Assembly (NCBI GenBank): GCA_033977485.1 | Contig: CM066987.1 | Coordinates: forward strand, 51,339,033 to 51,403,032 | DNA length: 64,000 nucleotides | Direction of reading: 5' to 3' | Source of the DNA: Hydrangea macrophylla | Lineage: Eukaryota > Streptophyta > Magnoliopsida > Cornales > Hydrangeaceae | Position numbers and translations under genes: made by a program | Notes under the pieces: model-generated | The model's input: the letters and a program-made list of their open reading frames with translations, nothing else | Told to the model about the DNA's origin: nothing | Databases searched by the model: none | In this document: one piece after another, positions 45,839-57,690 of the stretch | How the letters are laid out: each line of letters begins with the position of its first letter | Position numbering within the stretch: the first letter of the stretch is position 1

Positions 45839-47540
45839 AGCAAGGTAAGAGGCCAGGAGGTAGTCAATTCCAAGGACAAGGTTACTTCAAACGACGAAGC
45901 TCAGAAAGTTACTCGAGTAGTGGAAGTTTAGGAGGTAACAAGCCCCGATGCAACATATGTGGGAAGTACCATTAGGGCAAGTGCTTTCCACCTACCATTG
46001 TCTGCCACAACTGTCGACAAACAGGACACATGGTCAAGAATTATCCAGGATTACCACATAATACCTCAGGATAAAGCACCAATGATAGTGGAATAGTTTG
46101 TTTTGATTGTGGAAAACTATGACAGGGTACGCAACTGTCCTAAGAGAAGACAAGGAATCTCTAGTGTATCCGTGGGTAGTGCACCAACACTGAGGTCAAC
46201 TCAACATAAATCTCAAGGGAGGGAGCAACGACAAGGCCGATTCTTTCAGTTCAAGCTTGGGGAGACTACTACTGCTGACACCATTGTATCAAATATAGTT
46301 ACCATTTGTTCACAAGCTGCGATTGTTCTTATGGATTCTTCCACCCACTCTTTTTTATCACATCATTTTGCACGTCATATGAATATACCCTTAAAAATTT
46401 TAAGATGTGATATGTCCATCGCCATTCCATTGGGGAGACCATTGGTGAGTTCGGGGGTTTATAAAATTACGAGATTAGAATAAATGATGAAACCTTAATC
46501 GTTGATATAGTGTTGTTAGTGATTCAACACTTCGATATTATATTGGGTATGGATTGGCTGTCAGCGAATCACGTCGTTATTGACTGTGAGAACAAAATGG
46601 TAATATTTCAAGCACTAACTCGAGAAGCCTTTTGTTTTCAAGGAGTAGGTGATGTGCCACCGTCTTATATAGTATTAGCTATTGAAGCTTGCCGATTATT
46701 GAAAAAGGGTTGTCAAGGGTTTCTATGCAGTGTGCTCAATACTAGAGACACGGGGTTGGAACTAGAGGATATACTAATGGTTAAGGAATTTCCAGATGTT
46801 TTCCCAGAAGACTTGCAAAGTGTTTTAACTGAAAGAGAAATTGATTTTGGTATTAATGCAATGCCAGGGACATAGTTGATCTCGCGACCACCATATAGAA
46901 TGGCTCAAGTTGAATAGAAATAGTTGAAAGCTCAGTTACAGAAGTTGCTAGATAAAGGATTCATTCGGCCTAGTGTGTCACCTTGGGGTGCACCGGTACT
47001 CTTTGTAAAGAAGAAAGATAGGATGATGAGAATGTGTATCGATTATCGGGAGATTAATAAGGTAAACATAAAGAACAAGTACCCATTGCCACGCATTGAC
47101 AACCTACTTGTTCAACTACAAGGGGATCAAGAATTTTTAAAGATTAACTTGAGATCAGGGTATCATCAGTTCAAAGTTAAAGTTGAGGATGTAGAGAAGA
47201 CAGCTTTCTGAACCCAATACTATGAATTTCTCGTGATGCCATTTGGGGTGACGAATGCACTAGTCAATTTTATAGACTTGATGAATCAAGTATTTAAAAC
47301 CTATCTAGATGAGTTTGTGATTGTATTCATCGATGATATTATAATATATTCAAGAAGTCTAAAAGAGCACGACCGATATTTGAGATTAGTATTACAACGA
47401 ACCATAGATAAGCAGTTGTTTAGGAAGTTAAAGAAAAGTGAGTTTTGTTGTTAAGTGTCACTTTTCTTGGGCACGTGATTTCTAAAGATGGTGTTTCTAC
47501 GGACCCGCAGAAAATAGAAGCTGTTATGAATTGGTCAAGG

Positions 47541-48289
47541 GGTAATATTATGCGCACCCAGCTCTTTTGCTCTTTACACCCACCATTTAGTGAATACTTT
47601 TCAAGACTACTATACCCCAATACAAAATGACATATGAGGACAGATTCATAAACATAATATCAAAAAAGTTACTCCTTATACCCACCCAATTCATCAAACC
47701 CTAACTCACCAACACTTTTCCAACATTGTATCTGATTGCATTTTATTATGTATCGATATTGCTATACACATACTAGAAATCTATGTATACATAATACATA
47801 GACTAATTTATATTAGATACATATATGTATATATGTATATGCCCAATAAATGATGCGATGGGGATGCCATTGCCTGGTGATGAAAGTAATAGGTAATGAT
47901 CATATCGCATACCCATTTGTGCTCAAGGCCTGTGTTGGCCTCAATGCTTTTAATAGAGTCACATAAGATTATACCTAGATAACAGATTGTGGAGTTGACC
48001 TCTATGTTACCTTGCCAATTTATTTATTGATCTTTTTACAATAATGGGTTTTTAAGTTCTATCAAGTGAGTCAGGTTGAGGACGGTGAAGAGTAATGGGG
48101 CCAGTGAAATTGTTGGTCGAGAGATGGAGACGGGTGAGTCGTGTTCACTCGATTACACTGGGATTGGGGTTATTTTGGGGATGAAGGGTGTATGTAAAGA
48201 GCAAATTGTTTAATTTAAACTAGAGTGATGGGTATAGAGAGCAAGTGGGCATAAAGAATAAACTAGGTGGGTGCGGATAGAATTTTCCT
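47541..48289. mobile_element. Mutator-like non-autonomous element nested in RT
   Basis: About 749 bp interrupting the chromovirus RT exactly between LGHVISKDGV...NWSR and SKIHCFLGL. Ends are inverted: GGTAATATTATGCGCACCCA and, reversed, GGAAAATTCTATCCGCACCCA, continuing with CTTTACACCCAC/CTTTATGCCCAC. Flanking 9-mers TGGTCAAGG (47532-47540) and TAGTCAAAA (48290-48298) match at 6 of 9 and look like a decayed 9-bp duplication. No transposase. Confidence 0.75.
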
Positions 48290-48569
48290 TAGTCAAAACC
48301 AACGAACATGTCCAAAATTCATTGCTTTCTGGGATTGGCTGGTTATTATAGAAGATTTGTTAAGGATTTGTCAAGGACTGCAACACCTATGACTCAGTTG
48401 ATGAAAAAAGATGTACCGTTTGAATGGAACAAAGGGTGTGAGGATTGTTTCTTGAAGTTGAAGGAACGATTAACTACAACACCGATACTTGTTATTCCAA
48501 TAGGAACTTGGGGTTTTATCATTTTACAATGATGCCTCACACCAGCGATTAGAATGTGTAATTATGCAT

Positions 48570-48987
48570 TGTAATACCCTGTATTTTCAGTAATTAATAA
48601 TACATAAACTTTCAATCGATCGAAGTGCTCTCAAGCAATTGAGAATTTCTTTCTTCAATCGATCGAACCTCTTTCAAGCGATCGAACCCTACCAACATAA
48701 ATTTATTACGTGTCCCCTTGTTTAATCGATCAAACCCCTTTTTCAATCGATCAAAACTGACTGATCTGCTCTCGATCGATCGAACTACATTCAATCGATC
48801 GAACTTGTGATTATCATAAATCCCAGGTTTCACGCAAACACAACCACCTGCCCATCCCTTTTCCCTATATATACATTGTGCTCGTGTGTTTGTGTGTGTT
48901 TGTAGAAATAGAGAGTTGGGAGGAGATATATATATATTGTTATATACATACTCATATATATACACATATACTCATATATATATACTC

Positions 48988-49032
<45 letters not shown>

Positions 49033-50725
49033 AGCAGACAGAGAAGCAGGAAAAGAAGAAGAAGATCAGAGACAGAGAGAGAACAGAGACGGAGGTAGAG
49101 AGGAGGAAGAGCCATTAAAGCTCGGAGCTTAAAATCTTGCCAAACACGCCCTTACGATCTTTCAGTGAGTTCTAAACTCACTTGACACATTTTATATGAT
49201 GTTTTATGAGTTTTGACATAAATATATAGACCCAAAAGCGCCCTAACACTTCTGGGCGTTCACTGTCCAGAACCTCTGGAGAAGACAACTCTCAAGCGAT
49301 TAAACTGAGTTCAATCGATCGAAAGTTCAGTTGATCGAAGGGACTTCGAACGCTTTAACATTATTTTTCCCAATCGAATGAAATGGTTTCAATCGATCGA
49401 ACTTTGCAGAGCATGGTTAGTTCCTGTTATTTATTATATAAAGGGTTTGATTATTCAATTCTCGATTCGAACTTTCATTTTGCGATTATGGGTTGATCAG
49501 GGATAATGTGACAATAAAGATAAGTATGATTAAGAATAATGAATTAACGTGATGACGTTAGATACTATGCGGTTCATGTATGAGTTCGATATTCGATCAG
49601 TTTAATCAGAGTAGTCAGGCCACAATAGGGCTGTCATGTGATCGTTAGTGGTATAATGATTGGTAGGTTTACTAAGTTCTGGGATGATTATGGGAGGAAC
49701 TGTTTCCCAAACGCGATAGACAAACAAAGGTGTCTATGACATGCGGTGGCTGGGTAAATAGGTGTTCTCAAACACGGTAGATGACCTCTATGACTTGCGA
49801 TGTTTTACGGTAGATGGTATCTATAACTTGTGGTGGCTGAGAATACGTAGCAGACGATAAGTCGTGGTAATAGAATTGATGTATCGATACTTGAAGCGTT
49901 AAATCCTTGACATGTGGTGAACTGTGCATATGTTCTTAAAAGTGGGGGATGGGCTGACGTATTATCTATGACTTGCGGTGTATGTGGTAGATGGTATCTA
50001 TGACGTGCGGTGTTATGCGTAGAAGGTATCTATGACTTGCGGTGATGCAGTAGATAGAGCATTGGTGTATCCAGGAGTTTTACAATCAAGTCCGTTCCAG
50101 GAGTCAGTATGTGCTGAGTTTTATTAACAAGACGATAAGGGTTGAGAAACGACATTGGAATAAAGAGAAAGATACTATTGTAACACTATATCTTAGACAC
50201 TTTAATAACTTGTTATTACGTTATATAATTGTTACCCTGTGAGTTTCTATTCACTCAGCTCTCAGTAAGCTAACGACCATTATTGCCTGGACATTCCCTA
50301 TCCAGATTTTCTTGCCCCTCTTAATGCAGGTGATGATGCGTACGATGATGGGTACTACCCAGAGGGGGATTATACTACAGGTGGCCCTACTCATGACGAT
50401 TATGCCAGGGAAGATTACAACACTAACGACTACCCTTACGCCAGCTAGAGATGAATTAGTTATATCTAGTTTATATTTCTGTTGAACTTTTGTAACGGGT
50501 ACTTAGGCATATGTTGTCCCCAAACCTGTTAGGTTCCTGAGGACCACTCTGATGTTTGTAATATATACAACTGTTGTTATACTTAGTTTGATTATCTTAC
50601 TATTCTTATTCATTAGTTGACTAGTACTGCGTGGTGTGGATAATTAGTGACATTCACCCGTTATTCCCAATGGGCCCAAAAAGGAAATTTATGTTTCTCT
50701 ATTTTTGCTGCTCCGGGGCATGACA
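48570..50725 (+). repeat. 5' LTR of the younger chromovirus
   Basis: TG...CA ended, 2,156 bp. It contains at least six perfect TCGATCGA palindromes and several near copies (48615-48800, 49310-49400), a GA microsatellite, and a cluster of CTATGACTTGCGGTG words at about 49735-50050. TATATATACATTG near 48867 could be a TATA region. Confidence 0.75.
48990..49027 (+). repeat. (GA)n microsatellite in the LTR
   Basis: About 19 GA units, followed by further purine-rich sequence to 49110. Confidence 0.9.
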
Positions 50726-50732
50726 GGATTTT

Positions 50733-50744
50733 TGGTATCAAAGC
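50733..50744 (+). other. Primer-binding site, tRNA-Met type
   Basis: TGGTATCAAAGC, one mismatch from the initiator tRNA-Met complement TGGTATCAGAGC, 7 nt after the LTR end. Confidence 0.85.
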
Positions 50745-50878
50745 TCTAGGTTGTGATACTTTCGTTCACTAACGCTTCCACACCATCTGGTCCTAGTATT
50801 TTAAAATCCCTGAGATGAGATATGAGTTTAAGATAAGTTCGTCCTTCTGACAATAGATAGTTTCCTTTGCAGGTTAGC

Positions 50879-51882
50879 ATGGATCTAAATTTTAACTTAT
50901 TTGTGGATGACTCTTTTGGTGGACATATTATTCATGGAGACACAGTGGAGACAGCCATACCAGAGATATATCTTAGCCATTTTTGCCAGACGGTTAGTCA
51001 TTATTTGGAGGAGAGGATGTGGACTTCTCTCTATGTTGTGTGCACGACACACCCGATAGAGATACGCATGAACGTGTATCACTACATTATGACCTGAGCA
51101 ACCATATACCAAGAGATGGCTAGATTGATTCAGAGTAAGCCGGAGGTAGATGAGATCGAGTTGCGAGCTATTATAGAGGGCCTGTTCTACCAGAGCCTAC
51201 AACTGCACCAGCACTGGCAGCCCCACCATCACTGGTACCCAACATACCAGTTCCAAAGCCTGAGTCGATTCAGGGTGAGGAGGACCCAGAGCCAGAGGAT
51301 GAGCATCCTGACGAGGATATGGACGGGGATGGAAAGGAGGAGCTTGTAGACGATGATGATGATGATGAGTCGGAGGATGACCCTGAGGAGTCAGAGTTTG
51401 AGCTAGAGGACCTAGAGGCCTTTGAGCCAGATATCATGGTTGGAGACGATGACACAGTGGTAGAGGGAGACGTGATTATGTAGGTAGTAGAGGAGGATAT
51501 TCCTGATGAGGAGATCGTTGTGCCAGATCTACCCGTAATTCATTAGTTACCAGCCGAACCTATAGTGCATATGGCAGTCGTGGCCGATATGGCAGTAGGA
51601 TGGATAGATGAGATGGTTGGACAGCCAGCTAGATTTATTATGGGAGAGGTTGCATTAGCAGGGGCATTGGATATAATTGATGGATTTGCTGCTATAGCCG
51701 TCGACGTTGCTAATTAGGCGATAATGAGAAAGGACGCAGAGGTAAGGATAGTTGAGGATTGGGATATTGGAGTGGTAGTCGGAGATCTTGTCGCACCAGT
51801 TGAGGATGCACCCCTCGAGGAGATGGATGTCATTTTAGAGGATGAGGCACCACTAGCAAGATCAAATGCTGATGATTTTTGA
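50879..51882 (+). pseudogene. Acidic reading frame upstream of gag (unknown function)
   Basis: Between the primer site and gag there is a coding-like stretch. It starts with ATG 50879 (MDLNFNLFVDDSFGG), has a stop near 51096, continues as EMARLIQSKPEVDEIEL and shifts frame near 51175. It then runs as Pro/Ala-rich sequence into a strongly acidic block (DDDDDDESEDDPEESEFELE near 51350) and a Val/Asp/Glu-rich tail to TGA at 51882. That last frame is interrupted only by three TAG codons (near 51481, 51544, 51715) in about 700 bp. I recognise no domain. The openness, codon-like pattern and TAG-only breaks argue for a former protein gene. It could be an extra ORF or an extended N-terminal part of gag. 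Confidence 0.5.
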
Positions 51883-52282
51883 GCCAGGATCTGGAGGAGG
51901 TTTACCTTTTACTAGTTTTATATTAGGACATGTTGTTCACATGATTTTTGGGAGCTTGAGAGATAGCTATTTGACCATAGCCTTGTATAGATATTATCAG
52001 TAGTAGTAGCATTGTAAATAGCTAACCTTAGTACTGTTTTAGCCTATGTCCCATATGGTACACAATTTGACTAGTGTGTACTATGCGGTACATCTTTTGA
52101 TATATATATATATATATATACGAGTAGTACTTTTGATGTTGAGTGTAGATTTGAGTGATGTGTGCTGATTAGTAGAACTGTTAGTTCTTATTGCTGCTTA
52201 TCGCTCTATCTTAATTTCGTTTCTCCGAGAAGACTTTCAGCTAATCGATATATCTCTTGTAGGTACACTTTTCTAGCACACT

Positions 52283-53438
52283 ATGGTAGGACCCTTGAAA
52301 AATCATCAAGCACGAGTTGGAGCACCTATTCCAGAGGGAATGGACCCATCCAGAGTTTTTGAAGCTTTCATGCAGAGGATGGAACATGTAGTCGACACCT
52401 ACAACCATGCTACCAATCAACGACCTGTCCATCCCCCAGTTATACCATTTAACAAAGACAAACCGGAGACAAATTACTAGCACATTTTCGTGGATTACGT
52501 CCTGAAAAGTTTGATGGATTAACAGAACCATGGAAAGCCGAATAGTGGATAAGAGAGATAGAGTTGATCTTTGAAGCGTTAGAGTGCAGTGAATAGGAGA
52601 GCGCCGTCTTGCTACGCTCTAGCTCACCTATGCCACCGCAGATTGGTGGGAAGCTGAACGAGCTGTTATTGGGATGAACGCTGCAAGGGCGATACCTTGG
52701 GAAATGTTCAAAGGAAGATTTCTGGAGAAGTACTTTCCAGAAGATGAAAAAGATCAATAGGAGAAGAATTTTATGAGCCTAGCCAAAGGAGATTGGACAG
52801 TGAGAGAGTATACCACCCAGTTTGAACGATTGTCTCGATTCGCTCAGCATATGATTAATACACCACAGAAGAAGATTAAACGGTTCCATTAAGGACTGAA
52901 CCCCCATCTGTCATATGATGATTGGGCACCTAAACCAGAGTTTCGAAGGACTGGTTAGACTTGCTATGAGTTTAGAAAAAGATGCCTATCCAGTACAGCG
53001 ATAATAGATGAATCGACCCCAGCCGTCAAGAAGTTTTTAGCAACGGAGGAATTTCCAAAACCATCTGCCGAGGAATACCCAAGGGTGGAGACCTCAGGGT
53101 AACTTTCAAGGAAATAAGAGAACCTGGGATGGAACTAGGAAGCCTCAGTCAAGCTATCCTTGACCCCAGCAATATCAACAGTGAGGACCGCAACCTCAAG
53201 CACTACTTACTGCCCACCACCGAGTGACGAGGGATGTTTCAACTGTGGGAAGCCAGGGCACCTCCCGAGGAATTATAGTATTCCTAAGACCCACCACTGT
53301 AACGATCAATTCTACCGCAACTGTAAGGATTTCCATGCACCACGAAGAGGATACTATGGGGCACCAGTTCAAGGAATTCAAGGACCCCTAGATCAGACAA
53401 GGATGAATTCCATCATTCCCATGGAAGCAGGCTTTAAT
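52283..53438 (+). pseudogene. gag: gag of the younger chromovirus, broken and truncated
   Basis: ATG 52283 begins MVGPLKNHQARVGAPI. Gag capsid motifs follow in several frames: RPEKFDGL and EPWKAE (near 52500), TADWWEAE (near 52630), FLEKYFPEDEKDQ (near 52730), DWTVREYTTQFERLSRF (near 52795). A zinc knuckle CFNCGKPGHLPRNY is near 53235, lacking its last cysteine. Numerous stops and shifts are present. The sequence ends at 53438 where CACTACAAGAAAA begins. Confidence 0.82.
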
Positions 53439-53800
53439 CACTACAAGAAAAAATGCTATTTATGTCACTTTTAAAATTGCATTTATGTCACTTTTATTTT
53501 GAGTGACATAAGTATTTCTCGCGTGTGCTTTTTATGTCACTTTTCAAGTATTCATGTCAGTTTTTTAAAAAGTGACATAAAAATGCTACTATTTATGTCA
53601 TTTTTTTTTTGTAAAAGTGACATAAATGATATAGTTTTTATGTCACTTTTTTAACAAACTGACATAAATGATAAAGTTTATATGTCACTTCTAAAAAACC
53701 GACATAAATAAACATGCGGTGGCAATTTTGTAAATAAAACAATTTATTTTTATGTCATTTTATGTAAAAGTGACATAAATAAAACCCCATATATAAAGCA
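53439..53800. mobile_element. CACTA element terminus with subterminal repeats
   Basis: Begins CACTACAAGAAAAAATG, the canonical plant CACTA (En/Spm) end, preceded by AAT as possible 3-bp target. It is followed by about ten copies of TTATGTCACTTTT and its reverse AAAAGTGACATAAA in both orientations, as in CACTA subterminal zones. No opposite terminus (…TTCTTGTAGTG) was found in the window, so the element is truncated or its right end was lost. Confidence 0.8.
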
Positions 53801-54007
53801 AAGTTTTAGGGCATTTTAAGTTTTTAGTCTCATTCCTCTCTTCCATCTACTGATAGAAACCTCTGAAGCTGCTAGCCTTCACCACCGCCACCACACCCAC
53901 ACTGACACCAACCACCACTTCTAACGCCGATGCCAACCACCACTTTCGACGTGCTGCTTGGATTGAGAAGTTTTGTTGTTTCGTTGAGATAAGCAAAGAT
54001 CGATGAA

Positions 54008-54078
<71 letters not shown>

Positions 54079-56184
54079 TTCTTGATTGTGCCCTAGAAAT
54101 TCTGGTTAGGGTTTCCAGCCGTCCACCATGGCCACCGTTCACTAGCAGGTCTTCTCTCTCTCTCTCACTCTCTCTCTCTCTCTCTCTCTACATGTATACA
54201 TATATATATATATAAACCCCAATTGCTTTACCCCCACGGCAAGTCTACCTCTCTGCCACCACAGCCTCCAAACCAGCCCCTGCCCCTTGCCACTCAACCC
54301 CAACCACACACCACCACAATCCCTCCTCTAGCCCCTGCCTCTCGCTCCAAGTTTTAATCAAATTTGAACGACTATTTTCTCTCATTCTCTCTCCTTCTTA
54401 AACCCTATCAGCACAAGATTTTTGTGTGTGGCGTCTCTTTCTTCATCGAATAGCCTGTTCAAGTCTGGGATAAAATTTTGATTTTGTCATAGAAAAAGTT
54501 TTTTATTTGTGATACTCTAATGTCTAGTAGAAGTCTCATCCGAGATTCATTGCTCTCCAAGCAACGGCTTCATGGGCATCTCTTATTCTATCAACAGGTT
54601 GGTTCCTAAACTTTAAATTTCAACTTGCCACTTTGTGTTCCTCTCTCTGTTTTTCTAAAGCTATGAATCAATGGACACATACATACATTTATACAAATAT
54701 GCATAAATATGCTAATATTCAAAAGGGCGTTTTGTGATTCTTTTCCCTAGGTTTCTATATCACATATCGATTACATTTGCTCAAAGGTGAATCTGACAGG
54801 TATATAAGCTCTCTCGATTTATTTCTAAAGCGTTGAAGGCTATTTCTTTTGTTATGTAGTAAATAATGCTTAATTTCTATGAATGGTTGCTTAGGAAGTT
54901 TGAGTTTACTTCTTGTGCTTGGGTTGGGTGTGTGCTTGTATTTAATTGGGTTATATTTTTTAAGTTTGGCATTTTTTCTTTGTCGTATGTTACTCTCCGT
55001 GGGTTTGAGAGAATATTACCTTTCACATTACAATTTTGTTTTCAACTATAATTTTGGAGAAGGGAAATCAAACAAGTTTCTTTGAATATTTCCTTTTCCC
55101 CCTTCTAGTAATTTTGTTTATCCTCTAAGGACCTCAACTTTGATGTTTAATCACTATGTCATTCACACATAGTTTATATTACTCCTATATTATAAGCATT
55201 GAAGTAATTCTATTAACATAACAATTACTCTATACCTTTTAAGGTCAAAGAGACATTAGGCATTGTGAAGCAAAGAGTATTTTGAATCTAGTAGTACTTG
55301 GGGCTAGTGTGATGATGTTTGAAACATAGAAGTGTTACTAGCATTTCATGCATTTGAATGGGTTAAGTGAGCCTATGGTGACATAGACTGAGATAAACCC
55401 GAGTTTGTAGTTATATAGCAATTTTTTTTCCCGATCGTTGTCGATTATTAAATCAAGGGGAAAAGTTTATTGGTGGGAATTTTTATTGGGGTAAACTTGT
55501 ATATAGGCTTTAATTGTGGCTTGTTAACTTGCATGTACATTCAAAGTAAACAACAATAAGGAATACTGCATAATTTTTTAGTTCGATTGTTCTTATTGGG
55601 GTAAACTTGTATATAGGATTTAATTGTGGCTTGTTAATTTTTGTTGTTTCCTGTTGGGGTGTTTGTATCTCTCTTGGCCTTTATGCCTCATCTATTAAAT
55701 CGTCTTGCTGTTAAAAAAAATTTTAAAAATAAATTTGGGGTGCTCTGGATAATATTTTAGCCACTTGAAATTAAGAAATGGTCTGGGGATTAAGGAAGTT
55801 TAAGCTATGTAGTCCAATTTTGTAGGGTAAGTGACAAACACTGAATATTGCACATTTATGTGCCAATATAATAGACATAATGCTCATTTAATCCCCCGAA
55901 TTCCTAGTTTTACATGCATATTTGAATTAATATAATTTAATAGTGATGTCACTCAAATGCATGTAAAAATGTGTTTTTACATATTTTATTTCTTTAGGTA
56001 AAAATGAAGTGAAATAAAGGGAAGGAAAGAAGTAGCAACCACACCATAGTATATTCATATGAATAGTAATGAATAGTAATAAATAGTAATGAATAGTAGT
56101 GAATAGTAACCAAACAGTAACAAATACTGTTTGGTTGGCTAACAACAAAAAAAAAAAAAAAAAAAAGAAAGAAAAGCAACGAAA
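53801..56184. other. Unassigned DNA after the CACTA end
   Basis: May be CACTA interior. Holds Pro/Thr-type coding-like words near 53875-53940 (ACCACCGCCACC), a long (CT)n tract (54009-54074), a shorter one (54150-54190) and a possible first exon ending TATCAACAG|GTTGG near 54600. A 110-bp duplication (ATTGGGGTAAACTTGTATAT at 55485 and 55595) is followed by a LINE-tail-like stretch (TTTATGCCTCATCTATTAAAT, then A-rich at 55714). A 10-bp GAATAGTAAT repeat lies near 56058-56110. No protein domain recognised. Confidence 0.45.
54009..54074 (+). repeat. (CT)n microsatellite
   Basis: About 33 CT units. Confidence 0.95.
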
Positions 56185-56412
56185 TGTAACATCCAAAGTT
56201 GGATGTTAGTTTTTTTTTTATTATTATTAGTTTTGTTTTTTTCTTTCTTTTCCTCTTTCTCTTCTCTCTCTTTCTCTTCTCTCTCTCTTTTCTTCTTTCT
56301 GTGTAGGATTTGTCAAACATGTCAGAGAAGGAGGAAGAAAAAAAATCGAGCCAATCTTCTAAGCTCGTGTAATTGCTGATGAAAGCAGTGACGAATCGTC
56401 ACAATATTTCAT

Positions 56413-56421
56413 CTATAAAAG
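56413..56421 (+). promoter_or_regulatory. TATA box in the Athila LTR
   Basis: CTATAAAAGGGGGAGAG, followed about 30 bp downstream by the AACAAC/AAAACGG region that would contain the transcript start. Confidence 0.6.
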
Positions 56422-57589
56422 GGGGAGAGCCAAGCAACAACAAAAACGGATAATTCACAACACAGCTTCACAATCACAGTTTGGAGAGAATAGTTTAGGG
56501 GAGGTTATTATGTGAGCACTTTATATTGTCCCTAGAAATAGGAAACTTTAGTTTTTCTTTGCCTTTTCTAGTTCTAGTAGTTGTAAAATTTTACTTTTAT
56601 GTAATTGATGATTTTATGTTCAAAAATATGTAGCAAAACTTTATGTACTATATTTCTTAAAATAAAATATTTGTTTTCTTGTATGACCTTTGTCAATTTG
56701 TAGTAGTAAAATATTCCTATTTAAATTTAGATTTAATATTTCTAGTCTAGTAGTACTTATAGTTGTCCCCTAAAATAGTTAGAAATCCCAAATTTTTAGT
56801 TTTTATAGCAATATTTTCATTCACTAAAAGACAGATTTTGCGATTAAATGCCAGATTTCTTAGCCACGTAATTGTTATAATCACCTACTAAAGTCCAAAA
56901 GCACACCCCATTCATATCTCATTCCAAATAAGATTTGGATTTGGTTTGACCTTATTTGTGTTCTTGGAGCTCAACCACTGTGACCCCACAAGAATCCAAA
57001 GTCAAAGGTTTAGTATTTTATTTTTGGTTCAGTATTTCCATTTATGTATATTTTATTAGCCTAGTTGTACTAAACTTTGCTATTTTGCAGATTCCACAAA
57101 TTCAACACCAGTTCATGTTAAGTAGAAAAATAATATAATAATATTATATTTCACTCTTCCTTAGTTTTACAACTTTAATATTAATTGAGCAGTCACTGTT
57201 TACACCTATTTAATTTATCTTTTAAATTTATTTCGAAGACAGTTTCAATTCTAAAATGGTAGGCTAAAACTTTAATTGGGGATATGTAATAAAAACTTAG
57301 AAACCACAGCTTCTGTGCACTAATCTTAAATGGGCAAATTTATCTAGATGGGTTATTTTTCCATTTATGGCCAAAAATATCTATGTATCTATAGTTTATG
57401 ACCATTTAACATGTTTATATACTATGGCTATACTGGGCTCAAAAGAGTACATATTTGAAATAAAAAGCCTAATTATGTGGATTGTCAAACTATGCCTTTT
57501 GTCATAAAAAACACCTAGCATACTCAAACAATTCATATGACAAAGTTAATATTTCAAATATGTGTTTATATATATTTCTATCCAATAAT

Positions 57590-57690
57590 GGATAGGCAAT
57601 TGTGTAGTGGCAGAGTGGTGGGGACTGGACGCCGAATAACCCATGTCCGCGGCGGGGCACGGTTCGAACCTGGCTACTGCCCAATTGCTT
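57590..57690 (+). repeat. tRNA-like sequence with pol III boxes inside the LTR
   Basis: TAGTGGCAGAGTGG (A-box-like, near 57606) and GGTTCGAACC (perfect B-box core, 57661-57670) are spaced as in a tRNA-derived promoter, and a T6 run follows (near 57690). Acceptor pairing is poor (GGCAATT against TACTGCC), so it is not a functional tRNA. It may be a SINE head or tRNA relic. Confidence 0.5.

Larger units (their letters stand above)
45190..48569 (+). pseudogene. Decayed chromovirus-like gypsy gag-pol (truncated both sides)
   Basis: Remnant of gag (EENILYAVDTLKEEAQNWW near 45430, VFKKQYFPRNIR near 45540, NMTIREYSAKFTSLV), two to three CCHC-type knuckles (CNICGKYH..GKC near 45950; CHNCRQTGHMV), protease (IVLMDSSTHSFLS; FDIILGMDWL near 46530) and RT ([23 protein letters not shown] near 46950, [20 protein letters not shown] near 47325, LGHVISKDGV). 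RT resumes at 48308 after a nested element (SKIHCFLGLAGYYRRFVKDLS) and enters RNase H (NDASHQRLECVIM), where it is cut by the LTR at 48570. Many stops and shifts. The FIDD box and overall pattern fit Tekay/Del-type chromoviruses. The 5' LTR and integrase are missing from the window. Confidence 0.85.
48570..53438 (+). mobile_element. Chromovirus-like gypsy element, 5' half (truncated by CACTA)
   Basis: A 2,156-bp 5' LTR (48570-50725), primer site, an acidic pre-gag frame, and gag. Inserted into the RNase H of the older gypsy remnant; the base sequence TGCAT (48565-48569) is the expected left duplication. The right half is absent because a CACTA terminus starts at 53439. The LTR size and the TGTAATACCC...GGGGCATGACA ends fit Del/Tekay-type elements. 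Confidence 0.8.

Noticed and set aside
48612..49132. Open frames across the GA repeat on both strands
   Set aside because: Low-complexity Arg/Glu peptides inside an LTR.
48612..50050. CRISPR-like array in the TCGATCGA or GACTTGCGGTG repeats
   Set aside because: Repeats are short, irregularly spaced and inside an LTR of a plant retroelement; no spacer structure.
56058..56320. Lys/Arg/Glu-rich minus-strand open frame
   Set aside because: Derived from CT-rich and poly-A tracts; no domain.
57590..57690. Functional tRNA gene
   Set aside because: B-box is perfect but acceptor and T-stem pairing are poor, and no credible anticodon arm can be drawn.
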